From DATJPW01 sp035506215 (GTDB taxonomy: Bacteria; Desulfobacterota; Desulfomonilia; Desulfomonilales; Desulfomonilaceae), in NCBI GenBank assembly GCA_035506215.1, contig DATJPW010000079.1, positions 1 through 56,630 on the forward strand: a DNA stretch of 56,630 nucleotides, written 5' to 3'. Below, in pieces: positions 8,982-18,461 of the stretch; the first letter of the stretch is position 1, and the number at the start of each line of letters is the position of its first letter. Made by a program: the position numbers and the translations under genes. A model generated the notes under the pieces. The model saw nothing but the letters and a program-made list of their open reading frames with translations, made no database searches and was not told the DNA's origin.

Positions 8982-10223
8982 ATGGGTGAACAGAGGTTCC
9001 ATTACGGCTGGGTTGTGATCTTTACCGGGCTCTTGGTAACTATCGGGGCCCATGGGTTTGGTCGAATGTCCTACACCCTCATCCTGCCGGCCATGAAGGA
9101 TGCGCTCAGTTTCAACTACACTCAGTTGGGGCTGCTCGCTACGGGCAACTTCATCGGCTATCTGGTAATGGCAATCATAGGCGGGTTCCTTGCTGCAAAG
9201 TTCGGCACTCGCGTGGTAATTGCTTTAGCCTTGGTCCTTATGGGCATCACGATGATTCTGACGGGGCTGGCTGAAACCTTTGGATTTGCGTTTGCCACGA
9301 GGTTGATGACAGGACTAGGCAACGGCGCGGCCTACGTACCGGCCATGGCCCTGGGTTCAGCATGGTTTGCAGTCGAACGCAGGGGCTTTGCCACGGGAAT
9401 CGTTTCTGCGGGAATCGGCGGGGGCACCATGATCGCAGGTCTTGTCGTGCCGGGAATATTGGCCTGGTACGGTTCTGATGGTTGGCGTTTCGCCTGGTAT
9501 TATCTCGGAGGAGCGGTCTTGCTAATAGCCGCAGTGGCAGGGATATTGCTCAGAAGTCGGCCCGATGAGATAGGACTGAAGCAGGTCGGAGCCAAAGAAA
9601 GCATCGGTCCTACTGGTGCTGCGAAATCTGCCGTGGCGCCTCTGGATTGGGGCCGGGTCTACAAGATGCCACAGGTCTGGTATCTCGGGACCGTCTATTT
9701 CATGTACGGCTTTTCCTACATCATTTACATGACTTTTTTCGCTGCCTATCTCTGTAAAGAGATGGGACTGAGTTCAGGCGAGGCAGGAGGGCTCTGGGCA
9801 TTGGTCGGAGGCCTGAGCATTTTTTGTGGTGTGATCTGGGGCGGCTTGTCCGACAAGCTGGGCCGTGCATGGGGCGCTGCTCTGGCCTACCTGGTTCTCG
9901 GTGCATCCTACGCTGTCCTGGCGTTGGTGCAGGTTAAAGGGGGCTTCTATCTTTCTGCAGTGCTATTCGGCATCACCGCATGGAGTATCCCCACAATCAT
10001 GGCGGCCACGGCAGGCGATTACGTGGGGCCGCGGCTTGCGCCGGCAGGGCTTGGTTTTATCACGCTCTTTTTTGGAGTCGGCCAGGCTCTTGGGCCGTGG
10101 GTCGGCGGACGTATTGCAGACATTACACAGTCCTTCCAGGGTCCCTTTCTCGTCGCTTTCGGCGTTTCGTTGCTCGGCACAATCCTTTCCTTGGGTTTGA
10201 AACGCATCCATGCCGAGGATTGA
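8982..10223 (+). CDS. MFS transporter, oxalate/formate antiporter-like family
   Basis: 413 residues with about 12 hydrophobic segments and glycine-rich helices typical of the OFA branch of the major facilitator superfamily (FHYGWVVIFTGLLVT at the N-terminus; GGLSDKLGRAWGA in the second half is the cytoplasmic loop signature). These proteins move small organic anions. I choose ATG 8982, with GAGGTGG nine bases upstream, instead of an in-frame start 72 bases earlier. It lies 137 bases before the AOR-family gene on the same strand, so it may import or export that enzyme's acid substrate or product; this is inference from position. Confidence 0.82.
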   Translation: MGEQRFHYGWVVIFTGLLVTIGAHGFGRMSYTLILPAMKDALSFNYTQLGLLATGNFIGYLVMAIIGGFLAAKFGTRVVIALALVLMGITMILTGLAETFGFAFATRLMTGLGNGAAYVPAMALGSAWFAVERRGFATGIVSAGIGGGTMIAGLVVPGILAWYGSDGWRFAWYYLGGAVLLIAAVAGILLRSRPDEIGLKQVGAKESIGPTGAAKSAVAPLDWGRVYKMPQVWYLGTVYFMYGFSYIIYMTFFAAYLCKEMGLSSGEAGGLWALVGGLSIFCGVIWGGLSDKLGRAWGAALAYLVLGASYAVLALVQVKGGFYLSAVLFGITAWSIPTIMAATAGDYVGPRLAPAGLGFITLFFGVGQALGPWVGGRIADITQSFQGPFLVAFGVSLLGTILSLGLKRIHAED

Positions 10224-10296
10224 CAAAGACAGCGACTATACTCGAAAATGATGATGCGAAAATAAGCGTAGTTTAGAGTTTTGGGAAAGCGGAACA

Positions 10297-10348
10297 GGAA
10301 ACCACGTTTCCACGAGAAAATTGTCTGCGAATTCGCTGTTTCGCGAAA
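10297..10348 (+). promoter_or_regulatory. Three palindromes in the AOR leader
   Basis: Upstream of the AOR gene lie GGAAAC-cac-GTTTCC (10297-10311), GCGAATTCGC (10327-10336) and TTTCGCGAAA (10339-10348). All are perfect inverted repeats; the last touches the ribosome-binding region GAAAGGG. They could be operators or leader structures. No known molybdenum- or tungsten-cofactor riboswitch was recognised. Confidence 0.45.
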
Positions 10349-10360
10349 GGGATATCAGCC

Positions 10361-12139
10361 ATGTTTGGTTTGCACAATCAACTCCTGCGGGTGAACGTAA
10401 CCGACAAGTCCTTTCACCTCGAGACGATCCCGGACGAGCTGGCAAGTCGCACGTTGGGCGGTAAGGGATTAGCCACTCGCCTGCTTCTTCAATACAATCC
10501 TCCGAAGGTCGATGCCTTAGGCCCGGATAATCATCTGATTTTCGCCACTGGTCCCGTGTCCGGCACAGGGATATGGGGCTCTTGTAGGTACGGGGTGTAC
10601 ACCAAGTCGCCGCAAACCGGTTATTACTCGGAGTCCTATTCCGGAGGTAAGGCGGCTGAGTACATGGTAGGCTCGGGTGTAGATGCAGTCATGATTTATG
10701 GTGCAAGCCCGAGTCCGGTCTGGCTGGAAGTCTCCAGTGAAGGGGCGCACTTCCACGAGGCTGACGAACTCTGGGGGATGGAAACCTATGAGACTGAGAA
10801 CCGTATAAAAGCATGGATCAAAGAGAATCGGCCAAGCGCCAAGAACTGCGGAGTCGTAGTGGTAGGCCCCGCGGGTGAAAATCAGGTGAGCTTTGCTGTG
10901 ATTGAAAATGATTATTGGCGGTCCGCGGGTCGTACCGGTGTAGGTGCGGTGATGGGTTCCAAGAAAATTAAGGGGATCGCGTTTTGGGGCAATCGCAAAA
11001 AGCAGGTTTCAGATCCCGAACTGGTGAAAAATTTCGCCAGGGATTTGGCGCACCGTTCAAAGGACAATCCCGGCGTGAAGGCGTACAAGAGCATGGGAAC
11101 TCCCATGATGGTAGACGTGATGAGTCAAGTGGGTAGCTTTCCTACCCGTTATTGGAAAAAGGGGACCGTGGAGCATCGGGAGCGCATCAACGCGGCGGCC
11201 CTGCATGAGCGCTGTGATGTCCAACCCCATGCTTGCTTGAGATGTTTCATCGCTTGCGGTCGTCTAGCCACAGTCAAGGAAGGCCGACACAAGGGACTCA
11301 GAATAGAAGGGCCTGAATACGAAACCATCTATGCATTCGGCGGTCTGTGCGAAGTGGATTCCATCGAGGAGATCGCCTATCTAAACGATCTTTGCGACCG
11401 TCTCGGGATGGACACCATCAGCGGAGGCAATCTGGTTGCGCTTACCATAGAAGCGTCCCGACAGGGAAAAACCGACTATAGCATCGACTACGGTGATGTG
11501 GATCGGATCGCCGAACTTCTCAACGATATTGCGTATGGCCGCGGTATTGGAGGGACTCTGGCGAAAGGCATCAAATATGCTTCCGAAGCGCTGGGAATGG
11601 CCGATCAGGCCATACATGTGAAGGGACTGGAACCGGCCGGGTACGATCCCAGGGTGCTCAAGGGTATGGGACTGGCTTACGGCACCAGCGACCGCGGGGC
11701 TTGCCATTTGCGGACGACCTTCTACAAACCGGAACTCGCTAAAATGATCGATCCGGAGCAGATCGAAGGTAAAGCGGAAATGTTCGCAGAGTGGGAAGAC
11801 CGGCTCACAATTTTCGACTCCCTCGTCCTGTGCCGTTTCTACCGCGACCTTTATCAATGGGAAGAACTGGCCACGATGATCAAGGGCGCGACGGGTCTCG
11901 AACTGGACCGTAAGGCGATGAAGAGGATTGCCGGCAGCATCAGTGATGATACTCGACGTTTCAACATCAGGGAAGGGCTCACCGCGGAAGACGACAAGCT
12001 GCCGAAACGGTTTTACACCGAGGCGCTCCCTGAGACGGGAAAGGTTATCACCGAGGACCAGATGGGACTCCTCCTTGCGGACTATTATCAAGCCCGTGGA
12101 TGGGACTCAGAAGGCAGGCCACCACAGGGAATAGTCTGA
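10361..12139 (+). CDS. Aldehyde:ferredoxin oxidoreductase family protein
   Basis: 592 residues, close to the usual size of AOR. These enzymes carry a tungsto- or molybdo-bispterin and one 4Fe-4S cluster and oxidise aldehydes to acids with ferredoxin. The cluster Cys are in place: C292-x2-C295-x3-C299, with the fourth at C491 (SLVLCRFYRD). The N-terminal beta-barrel domain starts as usual with a short strand, then GGKGLATRLL and the GPVSGTGIWGSCRYGV pterin-binding region. The family also includes the benzoyl-CoA reductase subunit BamB, so substrate cannot be fixed. Start ATG 10361 has GAAAGGG upstream. Confidence 0.88.
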   Translation: MFGLHNQLLRVNVTDKSFHLETIPDELASRTLGGKGLATRLLLQYNPPKVDALGPDNHLIFATGPVSGTGIWGSCRYGVYTKSPQTGYYSESYSGGKAAEYMVGSGVDAVMIYGASPSPVWLEVSSEGAHFHEADELWGMETYETENRIKAWIKENRPSAKNCGVVVVGPAGENQVSFAVIENDYWRSAGRTGVGAVMGSKKIKGIAFWGNRKKQVSDPELVKNFARDLAHRSKDNPGVKAYKSMGTPMMVDVMSQVGSFPTRYWKKGTVEHRERINAAALHERCDVQPHACLRCFIACGRLATVKEGRHKGLRIEGPEYETIYAFGGLCEVDSIEEIAYLNDLCDRLGMDTISGGNLVALTIEASRQGKTDYSIDYGDVDRIAELLNDIAYGRGIGGTLAKGIKYASEALGMADQAIHVKGLEPAGYDPRVLKGMGLAYGTSDRGACHLRTTFYKPELAKMIDPEQIEGKAEMFAEWEDRLTIFDSLVLCRFYRDLYQWEELATMIKGATGLELDRKAMKRIAGSISDDTRRFNIREGLTAEDDKLPKRFYTEALPETGKVITEDQMGLLLADYYQARGWDSEGRPPQGIV

Positions 12140-12566
12140 TACGGATTCCGTGCCGCGCCGTCACTTGCCTCTATGCGGTCCGGAACACCTGGTGGCTCTA
12201 GGATTCAGTAGGACCGGCATCTTGCCGGTCGAGTGAATTGCCGCATTGTTCAGGAAACGGCAAGATGCCGGTCCTACTGTTGCACCCGAGCCATCACGCG
12301 GTATGTTCAGCAGATCGTCCTGGTGCAATCAGTTTCGCGAACATGATACTCTTCGATGCGTAGGGACATTGTGCAGCCCTCAAAAATATTACCTGCACCT
12401 TGATTTTCCGGCCAAAAGGTTAATAATAGTTATTTCCGGGAACACCTGAGGCAGCCTATCAGCTTTCACAGAATGGTAAAATAAAGCTCCGGAAATTCAG
12501 CCGCACTGAATGAGTTGGAATTCTACACGATTTCAGATGAAAGAGCTGAAAAACGAGTGAGCGAAA
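12140..12566. other. Intergenic region with an inverted REP pair
   Basis: This 427-base stretch between the AOR gene and the ankyrin gene holds the REP pair described at 12208-12277. The rest shows no convincing coding frame, RNA gene or strong promoter. Confidence 0.6.
12208..12277. repeat. REP pair, inverted (copies 1 and 2)
   Basis: Copy 1 reads GTAG followed by GACCGGCA-tct-TGCCGGTC (12208-12230). Copy 2 is in the opposite orientation and ends CCTAC at 12277; its outer left arm is degenerate (AACGGCA), leaving a CGGCA/TGCCG stem. The two face each other 25 bases apart, as in bacterial interspersed mosaic elements. The same sequence flanks the RAYT gene at 25679 and occurs again at 45680. 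Confidence 0.85.
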
Positions 12567-14828
12567 ATGGCATTACGTATTTTTCAAGACAAGAGCAAGG
12601 CGCTGTTTGAGGCTGTCAAACAGGGTCAACATGAGCTGCTAAACGAGCTCATCGCCAAAGGCGCTGACCCCAATTCCAGGGACGACACGGGCGCCACACT
12701 GCTGATCAGGGCTTCGCTCACGCCTTACCATCGAGTGGTCAAGACTCTCCTGCTGGCGCGTGCAGACACAAATTCCCGCGACGGGAACGGTGTCACGCCG
12801 CTTATTGCTGCATGCCTGTCGGATCAATCCTCGATCGCAAGAATGCTCTTGGCGCGCAATGCTGATATCGAAGCTCAGGACAATGACGGTAGGACGGCGT
12901 TAATGGCCGCGGCTCTCAAGGGGCGCATGAAGTCATTGAAGACGTTGCTTGAATCCGGTGCTCTCGTCGATGCGCGATCCACGGATGGTAGGACCGCGTT
13001 GATGTGCGCCGTAGAAGGTGAACAGGCCCTCACCGCGGCACGACTGCTCGACAAAGGAGCGGATATCAATGCTAGGGACAATACCGGCCTCACACCACTG
13101 ATGTTTGCCGCGTCAGGTAAGCACTTGGGCATTGTGAGCCTGCTCCTGAAAAGAGGCGCTGATGTTAATGCATCCGATCGCGCCGGCGAAACCGCTTTGA
13201 TGAAGGCCACGCAAAGAGGCTTTCGCGAGGCCGCAGAGCTCTTGATTGATGCCGGGGCTCATTTGGAGGCTCAAGATGTTGCCGGCCTAACCTCATTAAT
13301 GGTGGCATCGGATTTTGGTCATGCCGCCATAGTCAAATCGCTGCTTGACCGTGGCGCCGAAATTGACTGCAGGGACAAAGGCGGGAGAACCGCCCTAATC
13401 TGGGCGGCTCGACAAGGACAGATCGCGGTTATGGACCTCCTTCTCGACAGAGGGGCCGACGTAGATGCGAAAGACAATGCCGGCTTGACGCCCATTATAT
13501 GGGCTTCCCAGGAATCGCGCGAAGCCGCGGTCGAACTCCTTCTGGAAAGAGGCGCAAGCGTCACGGCGGAGACCGAAAAAACTATAGCAGACATGATCGA
13601 GATTTCCGGTGGAGGAGTTACCGAGACTCTGGAACTTACTCTCGATCGCGGCATACTTGTGGACATCTACGAAAAGTATGGTGCAAAAGAGCTGATCGAG
13701 GCCTCGGGAGCAGGGCGACTTGACGAGGTGAGGCAACTCTTGAATAATGGAGTGGACGTAAACAGTCGAGACAGGTTCGGACGTACCGCCTTGATGGCAG
13801 CAAGCTATAAGCGATGTGTTCCAGTGGTGCAGGCCCTTCTGGAAGGGGGCGCCGACGTGACAGCGGAGGACAAGGACGGGCGGACGGCCCTCATGAAGGC
13901 CTGTTCCGCGGGTGACCCGGAGATAGCGCTTTTGCTCATAGAAGCGGGTTTGGACGTTAATGCCGGGACAAAGCACGGCCTTACGCCCTTGATGAGGGCC
14001 ACGTACAAGGGTCACACGGAGATTATCCGGCTGCTACTGAAAAAAGGGGCTGACCTGGATCGCAAAGACCAGGCAGGCTTCAGCGCCGTAGATTGGGCTC
14101 ACCTCAAAGGGCATACCTCCATCGAGCAGATGCTTTTGGATGCCGGAGCGTGTTTGCAGGTCTCGGTGATTTCTGAACAGTCTTTCACAGAAGTACCTTC
14201 CGATGCGCCCGGGAACTTGCTGTCGGTGGAAATCGAAAACCCCCCAGATGGCGTTGAAACTCTCATTGCAGAATGTATGGCCGGTAACACGGAATCGGTT
14301 AAAGATATCCTAAGATTAGGGGCCAATGTTAACGCTCAGGACAGGGCCGGAAGGACGGCTCTTGTTTGGAGCTGTTACAAGAACCGGTTGAACGTCGTGG
14401 AACTCCTGCTCAGCAGGGGTGCAGATACGGGACTTCTGGACAACGGCGGGAGAACGGCCCTGATTTGGGCGTCTGCCTATGGAAGCAAAGAGTTGGTACA
14501 ACAGCTCCTGAAGGTGGAAAACAATGTGGACGCCGCGGACAGCAATGGGCGCACGGCTCTGATGTGGGCCTGCTCGCGAGGAAATCCGGACATAGCGAAA
14601 TGTCTGCTGGATGCCGGATCTAACCATCACATAGCAGATATAACCGGGAGAACAGCCCTGGCGTGGGCGTGCGAGAAATCGCACCTCAATGTGATAAAGC
14701 TTCTGTTGAAATACGGAGTGGAGGTCGACGCTCCGGATAACAGCGGCAGGACTGTGATAGATATGGTCGTGGCGCGAGGTCAGTCGGACTTGGCGGACCT
14801 CCTACTTCAACACGTGGTCAGAAAATAG
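12567..14828 (+). CDS. Giant ankyrin-repeat protein
   Basis: 753 residues built almost entirely of about 22 ankyrin repeats of 33 residues, with the consensus TALMWAA...LLL..GADVNA.D..G seen again and again. No signal peptide, membrane segment or catalytic domain is visible, so it should be a soluble protein-binding scaffold. Two stretches break the pattern: an altered repeat near residues 330-365 and a linker near 530-565 (SEQSFTEVPSDAPGNLLS) that divides the array into about 16 and 6 repeats. ATG 12567 lacks a strong Shine-Dalgarno. It stands between AOR and the hydrogenase operon with large gaps on both sides, so context does not reveal a partner. Confidence 0.88.
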   Translation: MALRIFQDKSKALFEAVKQGQHELLNELIAKGADPNSRDDTGATLLIRASLTPYHRVVKTLLLARADTNSRDGNGVTPLIAACLSDQSSIARMLLARNADIEAQDNDGRTALMAAALKGRMKSLKTLLESGALVDARSTDGRTALMCAVEGEQALTAARLLDKGADINARDNTGLTPLMFAASGKHLGIVSLLLKRGADVNASDRAGETALMKATQRGFREAAELLIDAGAHLEAQDVAGLTSLMVASDFGHAAIVKSLLDRGAEIDCRDKGGRTALIWAARQGQIAVMDLLLDRGADVDAKDNAGLTPIIWASQESREAAVELLLERGASVTAETEKTIADMIEISGGGVTETLELTLDRGILVDIYEKYGAKELIEASGAGRLDEVRQLLNNGVDVNSRDRFGRTALMAASYKRCVPVVQALLEGGADVTAEDKDGRTALMKACSAGDPEIALLLIEAGLDVNAGTKHGLTPLMRATYKGHTEIIRLLLKKGADLDRKDQAGFSAVDWAHLKGHTSIEQMLLDAGACLQVSVISEQSFTEVPSDAPGNLLSVEIENPPDGVETLIAECMAGNTESVKDILRLGANVNAQDRAGRTALVWSCYKNRLNVVELLLSRGADTGLLDNGGRTALIWASAYGSKELVQQLLKVENNVDAADSNGRTALMWACSRGNPDIAKCLLDAGSNHHIADITGRTALAWACEKSHLNVIKLLLKYGVEVDAPDNSGRTVIDMVVARGQSDLADLLLQHVVRK

Positions 14829-15249
14829 GGCGACGCCGGTCGGACAGAGACTGTCGAATCTTGGGACACCGCCCCTCCGGGCACTGATGAGCGTGTCGAA
14901 GTACAAATTGCATTTTAACTGGACCCTAAAGTACGAATGAAATTCTAGCGTCCGCACCTACGATTATATTGTTGATTAGCAGGCTCAAGTTGACAACCTG
15001 TAAGAAATCGTGACATGAGGTGCGTTCGTGAGAGATCGCACAAGAGTTAAGAGCGGGAAAATATTTCCATGATTTAGCCAAGTTACATCGACGGTTCTTT
15101 CCGCTCTCCTGGCACGTGAGTTGCTAAAAATGTTGTGGTCTCGTGTTTTTAGAACTGGACCACATTGTTCAAAGCTGTTAGAATTGTATTCATCCCATCG
15201 CAAAATCGAGGAAGTTTCGACAGGTTTTCCCGGATAAGGAGGAACCAAA
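14829..15249. other. Intergenic region carrying the hydrogenase promoter
   Basis: No gene is supported in these 421 bases. The stretch contains the palindrome GGAAA-ata-TTTCC (15056-15068), the sigma-54-type promoter at 15110-15125 and then a leader of about 115 bases before the flavoprotein start. Confidence 0.6.
15110..15125 (+). promoter_or_regulatory. Sigma-54 (RpoN) type -24/-12 promoter of the hydrogenase operon
   Basis: TGGCACG-tgag-TTGCT matches the RpoN consensus (TGGCACG-N4-TTGCW) at every core base, with GG at 15111-15112 and GC at 15123-15124 separated by the required 10 bases. Transcription would begin near 15136. A GGAAA-ata-TTTCC palindrome lies about 45 bases upstream and could be an activator site. 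If real, the operon needs an enhancer-binding activator. Confidence 0.7.
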
Positions 15250-17040
15250 ATGTGGCAGACTGTGAGCACAGGTTCGGCCGTTGTCGAACCCGCCGTTAAA
15301 CAATTTCTTCCCCCTTGTCAGGCGCAATGCCCGATAAATGAGGACATTCAACGCACGAACGTGCTTATTTCCTTGCTACCGGAAGACGGGGAACTTGCCG
15401 TGGAAGGCATATCCCAGGTTGGGGATTACCTTTACGAGAGGAACCCGTTTTTTACTGTGTGTGGGTACGTTTGCGGTCTATGCGAGCTTGAGTGCAATTA
15501 CCGCACCAAGGGCGGGGCTATCAGAAGAAGGCTGCTAAAGAGATTCGTTTCCGATAGCTACACCGACTATTTGTCCACAAAAGAAGAATTCGACATCATG
15601 AAGCAAAAAGAGAACGTGGCAGTAGTAGGTGGTGGCCCCGGGGGGCTGATGTGCGCATATGACCTCAGCAAAAGAGGATACAAGGTAACTGTTTTTGAGG
15701 CATCGGATCGTTTGGGGGGTGCTCTGTGGCTGATTCCCAGTTACCGCCTGCCTGAAGATGTGTTGGCGTCGAGTCTGAATAACCTTGTGCGCATCGCAGG
15801 GATCGACGTCAAGTATGGGGCCACGATCGGTGAAGGCAAGTTGACCCTGGAGAAACTGAGAAACGATGGTTACAGGGCCGTTTATATTTCTACCGGGACC
15901 CCGACCCCAAGGGCGCTGTCTTTCGGAAGGGAGGCCGTGGAGGGACAAGATCTTGCCGGTGTGATGTACGGGCACACGTTCCTTTACGAAGTTAGCCACG
16001 GCAACATGACCCCTGACTACTTCAAAGGCAGGAAAGTGGTTGTGATCGGGGGCGGTAACGTGGCCTTTGATGCCGCTCGAACTGCAAGACGGTTGGGAGG
16101 GGACACCTCAGTAGTATGTTTGGAATGTGAGGATCGAACCTCCATCGACAAGATCCCTGCCGATGTAGAAGAGGTGAGAGGGGCGTGGGAAGAAGGCATA
16201 AAAGTCATTTATTCCCGTGGCGTACGTAAGATCAATGGAGTGGGGGAAAGAGTTAAAAGCATCGAATGTCCCAAGTGTACCAATGTGTGGGACGAGACAG
16301 GATTCAATCCAAAATTTGACGTTTCAGACAGCATCAAAGTGGATGCAGATGTATTGATCGTTACGGTCGGCCAGGGGCCGGACAGATTAGCCCTGGAAAG
16401 AGGCGAACTTTGCGATGAAAGAGGCAGACTTGTGATGGACCCCGACACGCTGCAGAGCCTGAAAAAGGATTGGGTCTTCATTGGCGGCGATCTCCGAAAA
16501 ATCGGCTTTTTGGTGACCGCGATGAAGGACGGGCTCGTTGCTGCGGAGTCCATTGAAAGGTACTTGCGTGGCATTGACATGAAGGAAGGCCGGAAACGGC
16601 ATTACGAGACACAGGACATCCCATTGAGAAGATCGTATCAACCGGAACCGGAAGTGGCTTGGATTCCTCCTGAAAAAAGGATGCACTTTCAACTATTTGA
16701 AAGGGGCTTCACGCTTACTGAGGCCATAGAGGAGGCAAGAAGGTGCGCTACTTGCGGACCGTGCCTTTCGTGCAAGGCTTGCGTATCCATTGGCATTCAG
16801 GAGTCTTTGCCCACGATGGAGGTTAATCAGGAAAGATGCTCCGGTTGCGGTATTTGCGTCTCTGCCTGCTACTATGATTCGGCTCAACTCAAACAGATTG
16901 AAGGTAAACCGAAATCCGTGACGGACGCTTTCAAGTGCAAGGCTTGTGGGATGTGCTCGGTGGCCTGCCCTTCAGGCGCACGCGAACTCATCGGTGACAG
17001 GATGGAACAGAGAATCGAAGAAGTCTACACCTCATTATAA
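15250..17040 (+). CDS. GltD-like FAD/NAD(P) oxidoreductase with ferredoxin domains (hydrogenase partner)
   Basis: 596 residues. The N-terminal Cys-rich region (PCQAQCPINEDI, VCGYVCGLCELEC) is of the glutamate synthase small-subunit type, followed by an FAD motif VVGGGPGG and a second nucleotide motif VVIGGGNVAFD. The C-terminus holds several 4Fe-4S motifs (CATCGPCLSCKACV, CSGCGICVSACY, CKACGMCSVACP). It should pass electrons between NAD(P) and the MvhD/hydrogenase unit. It heads the operon, 20 bases before mvhD, with AGGAGGAA before the ATG. In methanogens the Mvh hydrogenase works with HdrABC; here this flavoprotein occupies the equivalent place. Confidence 0.82.
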   Translation: MWQTVSTGSAVVEPAVKQFLPPCQAQCPINEDIQRTNVLISLLPEDGELAVEGISQVGDYLYERNPFFTVCGYVCGLCELECNYRTKGGAIRRRLLKRFVSDSYTDYLSTKEEFDIMKQKENVAVVGGGPGGLMCAYDLSKRGYKVTVFEASDRLGGALWLIPSYRLPEDVLASSLNNLVRIAGIDVKYGATIGEGKLTLEKLRNDGYRAVYISTGTPTPRALSFGREAVEGQDLAGVMYGHTFLYEVSHGNMTPDYFKGRKVVVIGGGNVAFDAARTARRLGGDTSVVCLECEDRTSIDKIPADVEEVRGAWEEGIKVIYSRGVRKINGVGERVKSIECPKCTNVWDETGFNPKFDVSDSIKVDADVLIVTVGQGPDRLALERGELCDERGRLVMDPDTLQSLKKDWVFIGGDLRKIGFLVTAMKDGLVAAESIERYLRGIDMKEGRKRHYETQDIPLRRSYQPEPEVAWIPPEKRMHFQLFERGFTLTEAIEEARRCATCGPCLSCKACVSIGIQESLPTMEVNQERCSGCGICVSACYYDSAQLKQIEGKPKSVTDAFKCKACGMCSVACPSGARELIGDRMEQRIEEVYTSL

Positions 17041-17060
17041 AGACTTTCAGGAGACTGAAG

Positions 17061-17492
17061 ATGAAAGAGTATAAACCTAAACTAGTCTGCTTCTCTTGCA
17101 AATTCGGTTGGGGGTACCTGGCCGACCAGGAGCATCCGGCCCCTGAGATCGAAAACTGGATACCGGTCACGTGCAGCGGAAAAGTGGATACGCACCATGT
17201 CTTGAATGCTTTCAAACAAGGGGCGGATGGTGTGTTGATCCTTGGCTGTGAAGACGGTGAATGCCATTTCCAGGATGGTAATTTCCAGACTGGAAAAAAG
17301 ATCTACCTGCTGCAAAGAGTGTTGGCGGCCTTTGGAATAGAGCAAGAAAGAGTCAAGGTGGAATTGTCCCGCGCCCCCTATGGCAAAAAGATTCCCCAGC
17401 TTGTCAGTGAGATGAAACGAGATCTCGCCAAATTGGGGCCGATCACGAAGATTTTAGCATCGGAGGATATTAAAAATGCCAGACAAGCCTAA
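17061..17492 (+). CDS. mvhD: Methyl-viologen-reducing hydrogenase delta subunit
   Basis: 143 residues, MvhD/FrhD family 2Fe-2S protein. The expected Cys are present (VCFSCKFGWGYLAD near the N-terminus, the single Cys in VTCSGKV and GCEDGECHF). MvhD carries electrons from the hydrogenase dimer to its partner oxidoreductase. An AGGAG site lies before the ATG. The coding end overlaps the next gene by 17 bases. Confidence 0.88.
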   Translation: MKEYKPKLVCFSCKFGWGYLADQEHPAPEIENWIPVTCSGKVDTHHVLNAFKQGADGVLILGCEDGECHFQDGNFQTGKKIYLLQRVLAAFGIEQERVKVELSRAPYGKKIPQLVSEMKRDLAKLGPITKILASEDIKNARQA

Positions 17493-18459
17493 AGTAGCAA
17501 TATGTTGGCTGGGGTCCTGCGCCGGGTGTGACGAGGCCATAGTTGACTTGAATGAAGCGATTCTGGGCGTGGTCGACGCTGTGGACATTGTCCTGTGGCC
17601 GGTTGCCATGGACTTCAAATACAGTTCCATTGAATCCATGAAGGATGGAGAAATCGCCCTGAGCATAATAGCGGGCTCTGTAAGGAACTCCGAACACCAG
17701 GAAGTCGCTGAATTGCTGAGGAAGAAATCGGGTCTGGTTCTTGCCTTCGGAGCGTGTGCGTGTTTCGGCGGCACTCCGGGTCTGGCGAACTTCACGACGA
17801 AAGAGGACATTTTCAACTGGGTGTATCGTGATGCGCCTACGGTGGTAAACCCCTCGGGCGTGTTTCCTCAGCCCGTGACCCAAATCGATGGAAAGACGCT
17901 GACACTTCCTGAATTCTATGGTCACGTCTACACGTTGGCTCAAACGATTGACGTGGATTACTATCTTCCCGGCTGTCCTCCTCCTCCGGACCTGATCGCA
18001 AATGCCGTCAATTCAGCCGTGTCGGGAGATCTTCCTCCAAGAGGGTCAACATTGGCTCCCCGTGTGGCATTATGCGAAACTTGCGCGAGAAACAAAACCA
18101 AACCATATCGTATGGAGATTACGCAAATAAGACGAATTCATGAATACGAGCCTGATCCTGATTTCTGTTTTCTGACCCAGGGCTTGATTTGCATGGGCCC
18201 GGCTACACGCACCGGCTGCGGCGAAACCTGCATTAAGATAAATACGCCCTGCAGGGGATGCTTTGGTCCTGTCCCGGGTGTAAACGACTCGGGGACAAAG
18301 TTCATCTCTTCTCTTGCGGCTCTGATCAAGGCCCCGGCGGATGATGGGGTCAAAGATGTTATCGACTCCATAGTTGATCCGGCAGGCTACTTCTATCGCT
18401 TTAGTCAGCCTTCTTCCATCTTGGGGAAGAAAAATGCCCCAAAACATGCGGAGCGTTAA
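17476..18459 (+). CDS. mvhG: [NiFe] hydrogenase small subunit (Mvh/group 3 type)
   Basis: 327 residues. The proximal cluster motif CWLGSCAGC is at C10-C18, with further cluster Cys in AFGACACFGG, LPGCPPPP and the C-terminal region (TGCGETCIKINTPCRGCFGP). No twin-arginine signal is present, so the enzyme is cytoplasmic, as expected for group 3 hydrogenases. GGAGG precedes the ATG at 17476. The next gene, the large subunit, starts 2 bases after the stop. Confidence 0.88.
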   Translation: MPDKPKVAICWLGSCAGCDEAIVDLNEAILGVVDAVDIVLWPVAMDFKYSSIESMKDGEIALSIIAGSVRNSEHQEVAELLRKKSGLVLAFGACACFGGTPGLANFTTKEDIFNWVYRDAPTVVNPSGVFPQPVTQIDGKTLTLPEFYGHVYTLAQTIDVDYYLPGCPPPPDLIANAVNSAVSGDLPPRGSTLAPRVALCETCARNKTKPYRMEITQIRRIHEYEPDPDFCFLTQGLICMGPATRTGCGETCIKINTPCRGCFGPVPGVNDSGTKFISSLAALIKAPADDGVKDVIDSIVDPAGYFYRFSQPSSILGKKNAPKHAER

Positions 18460-18461
18460 TC

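Noticed and set aside
13395..14015. Long reverse frames inside the ankyrin gene
   Set aside because: They are antisense shadows of the repeat array; the forward frame has clear ankyrin periodicity.
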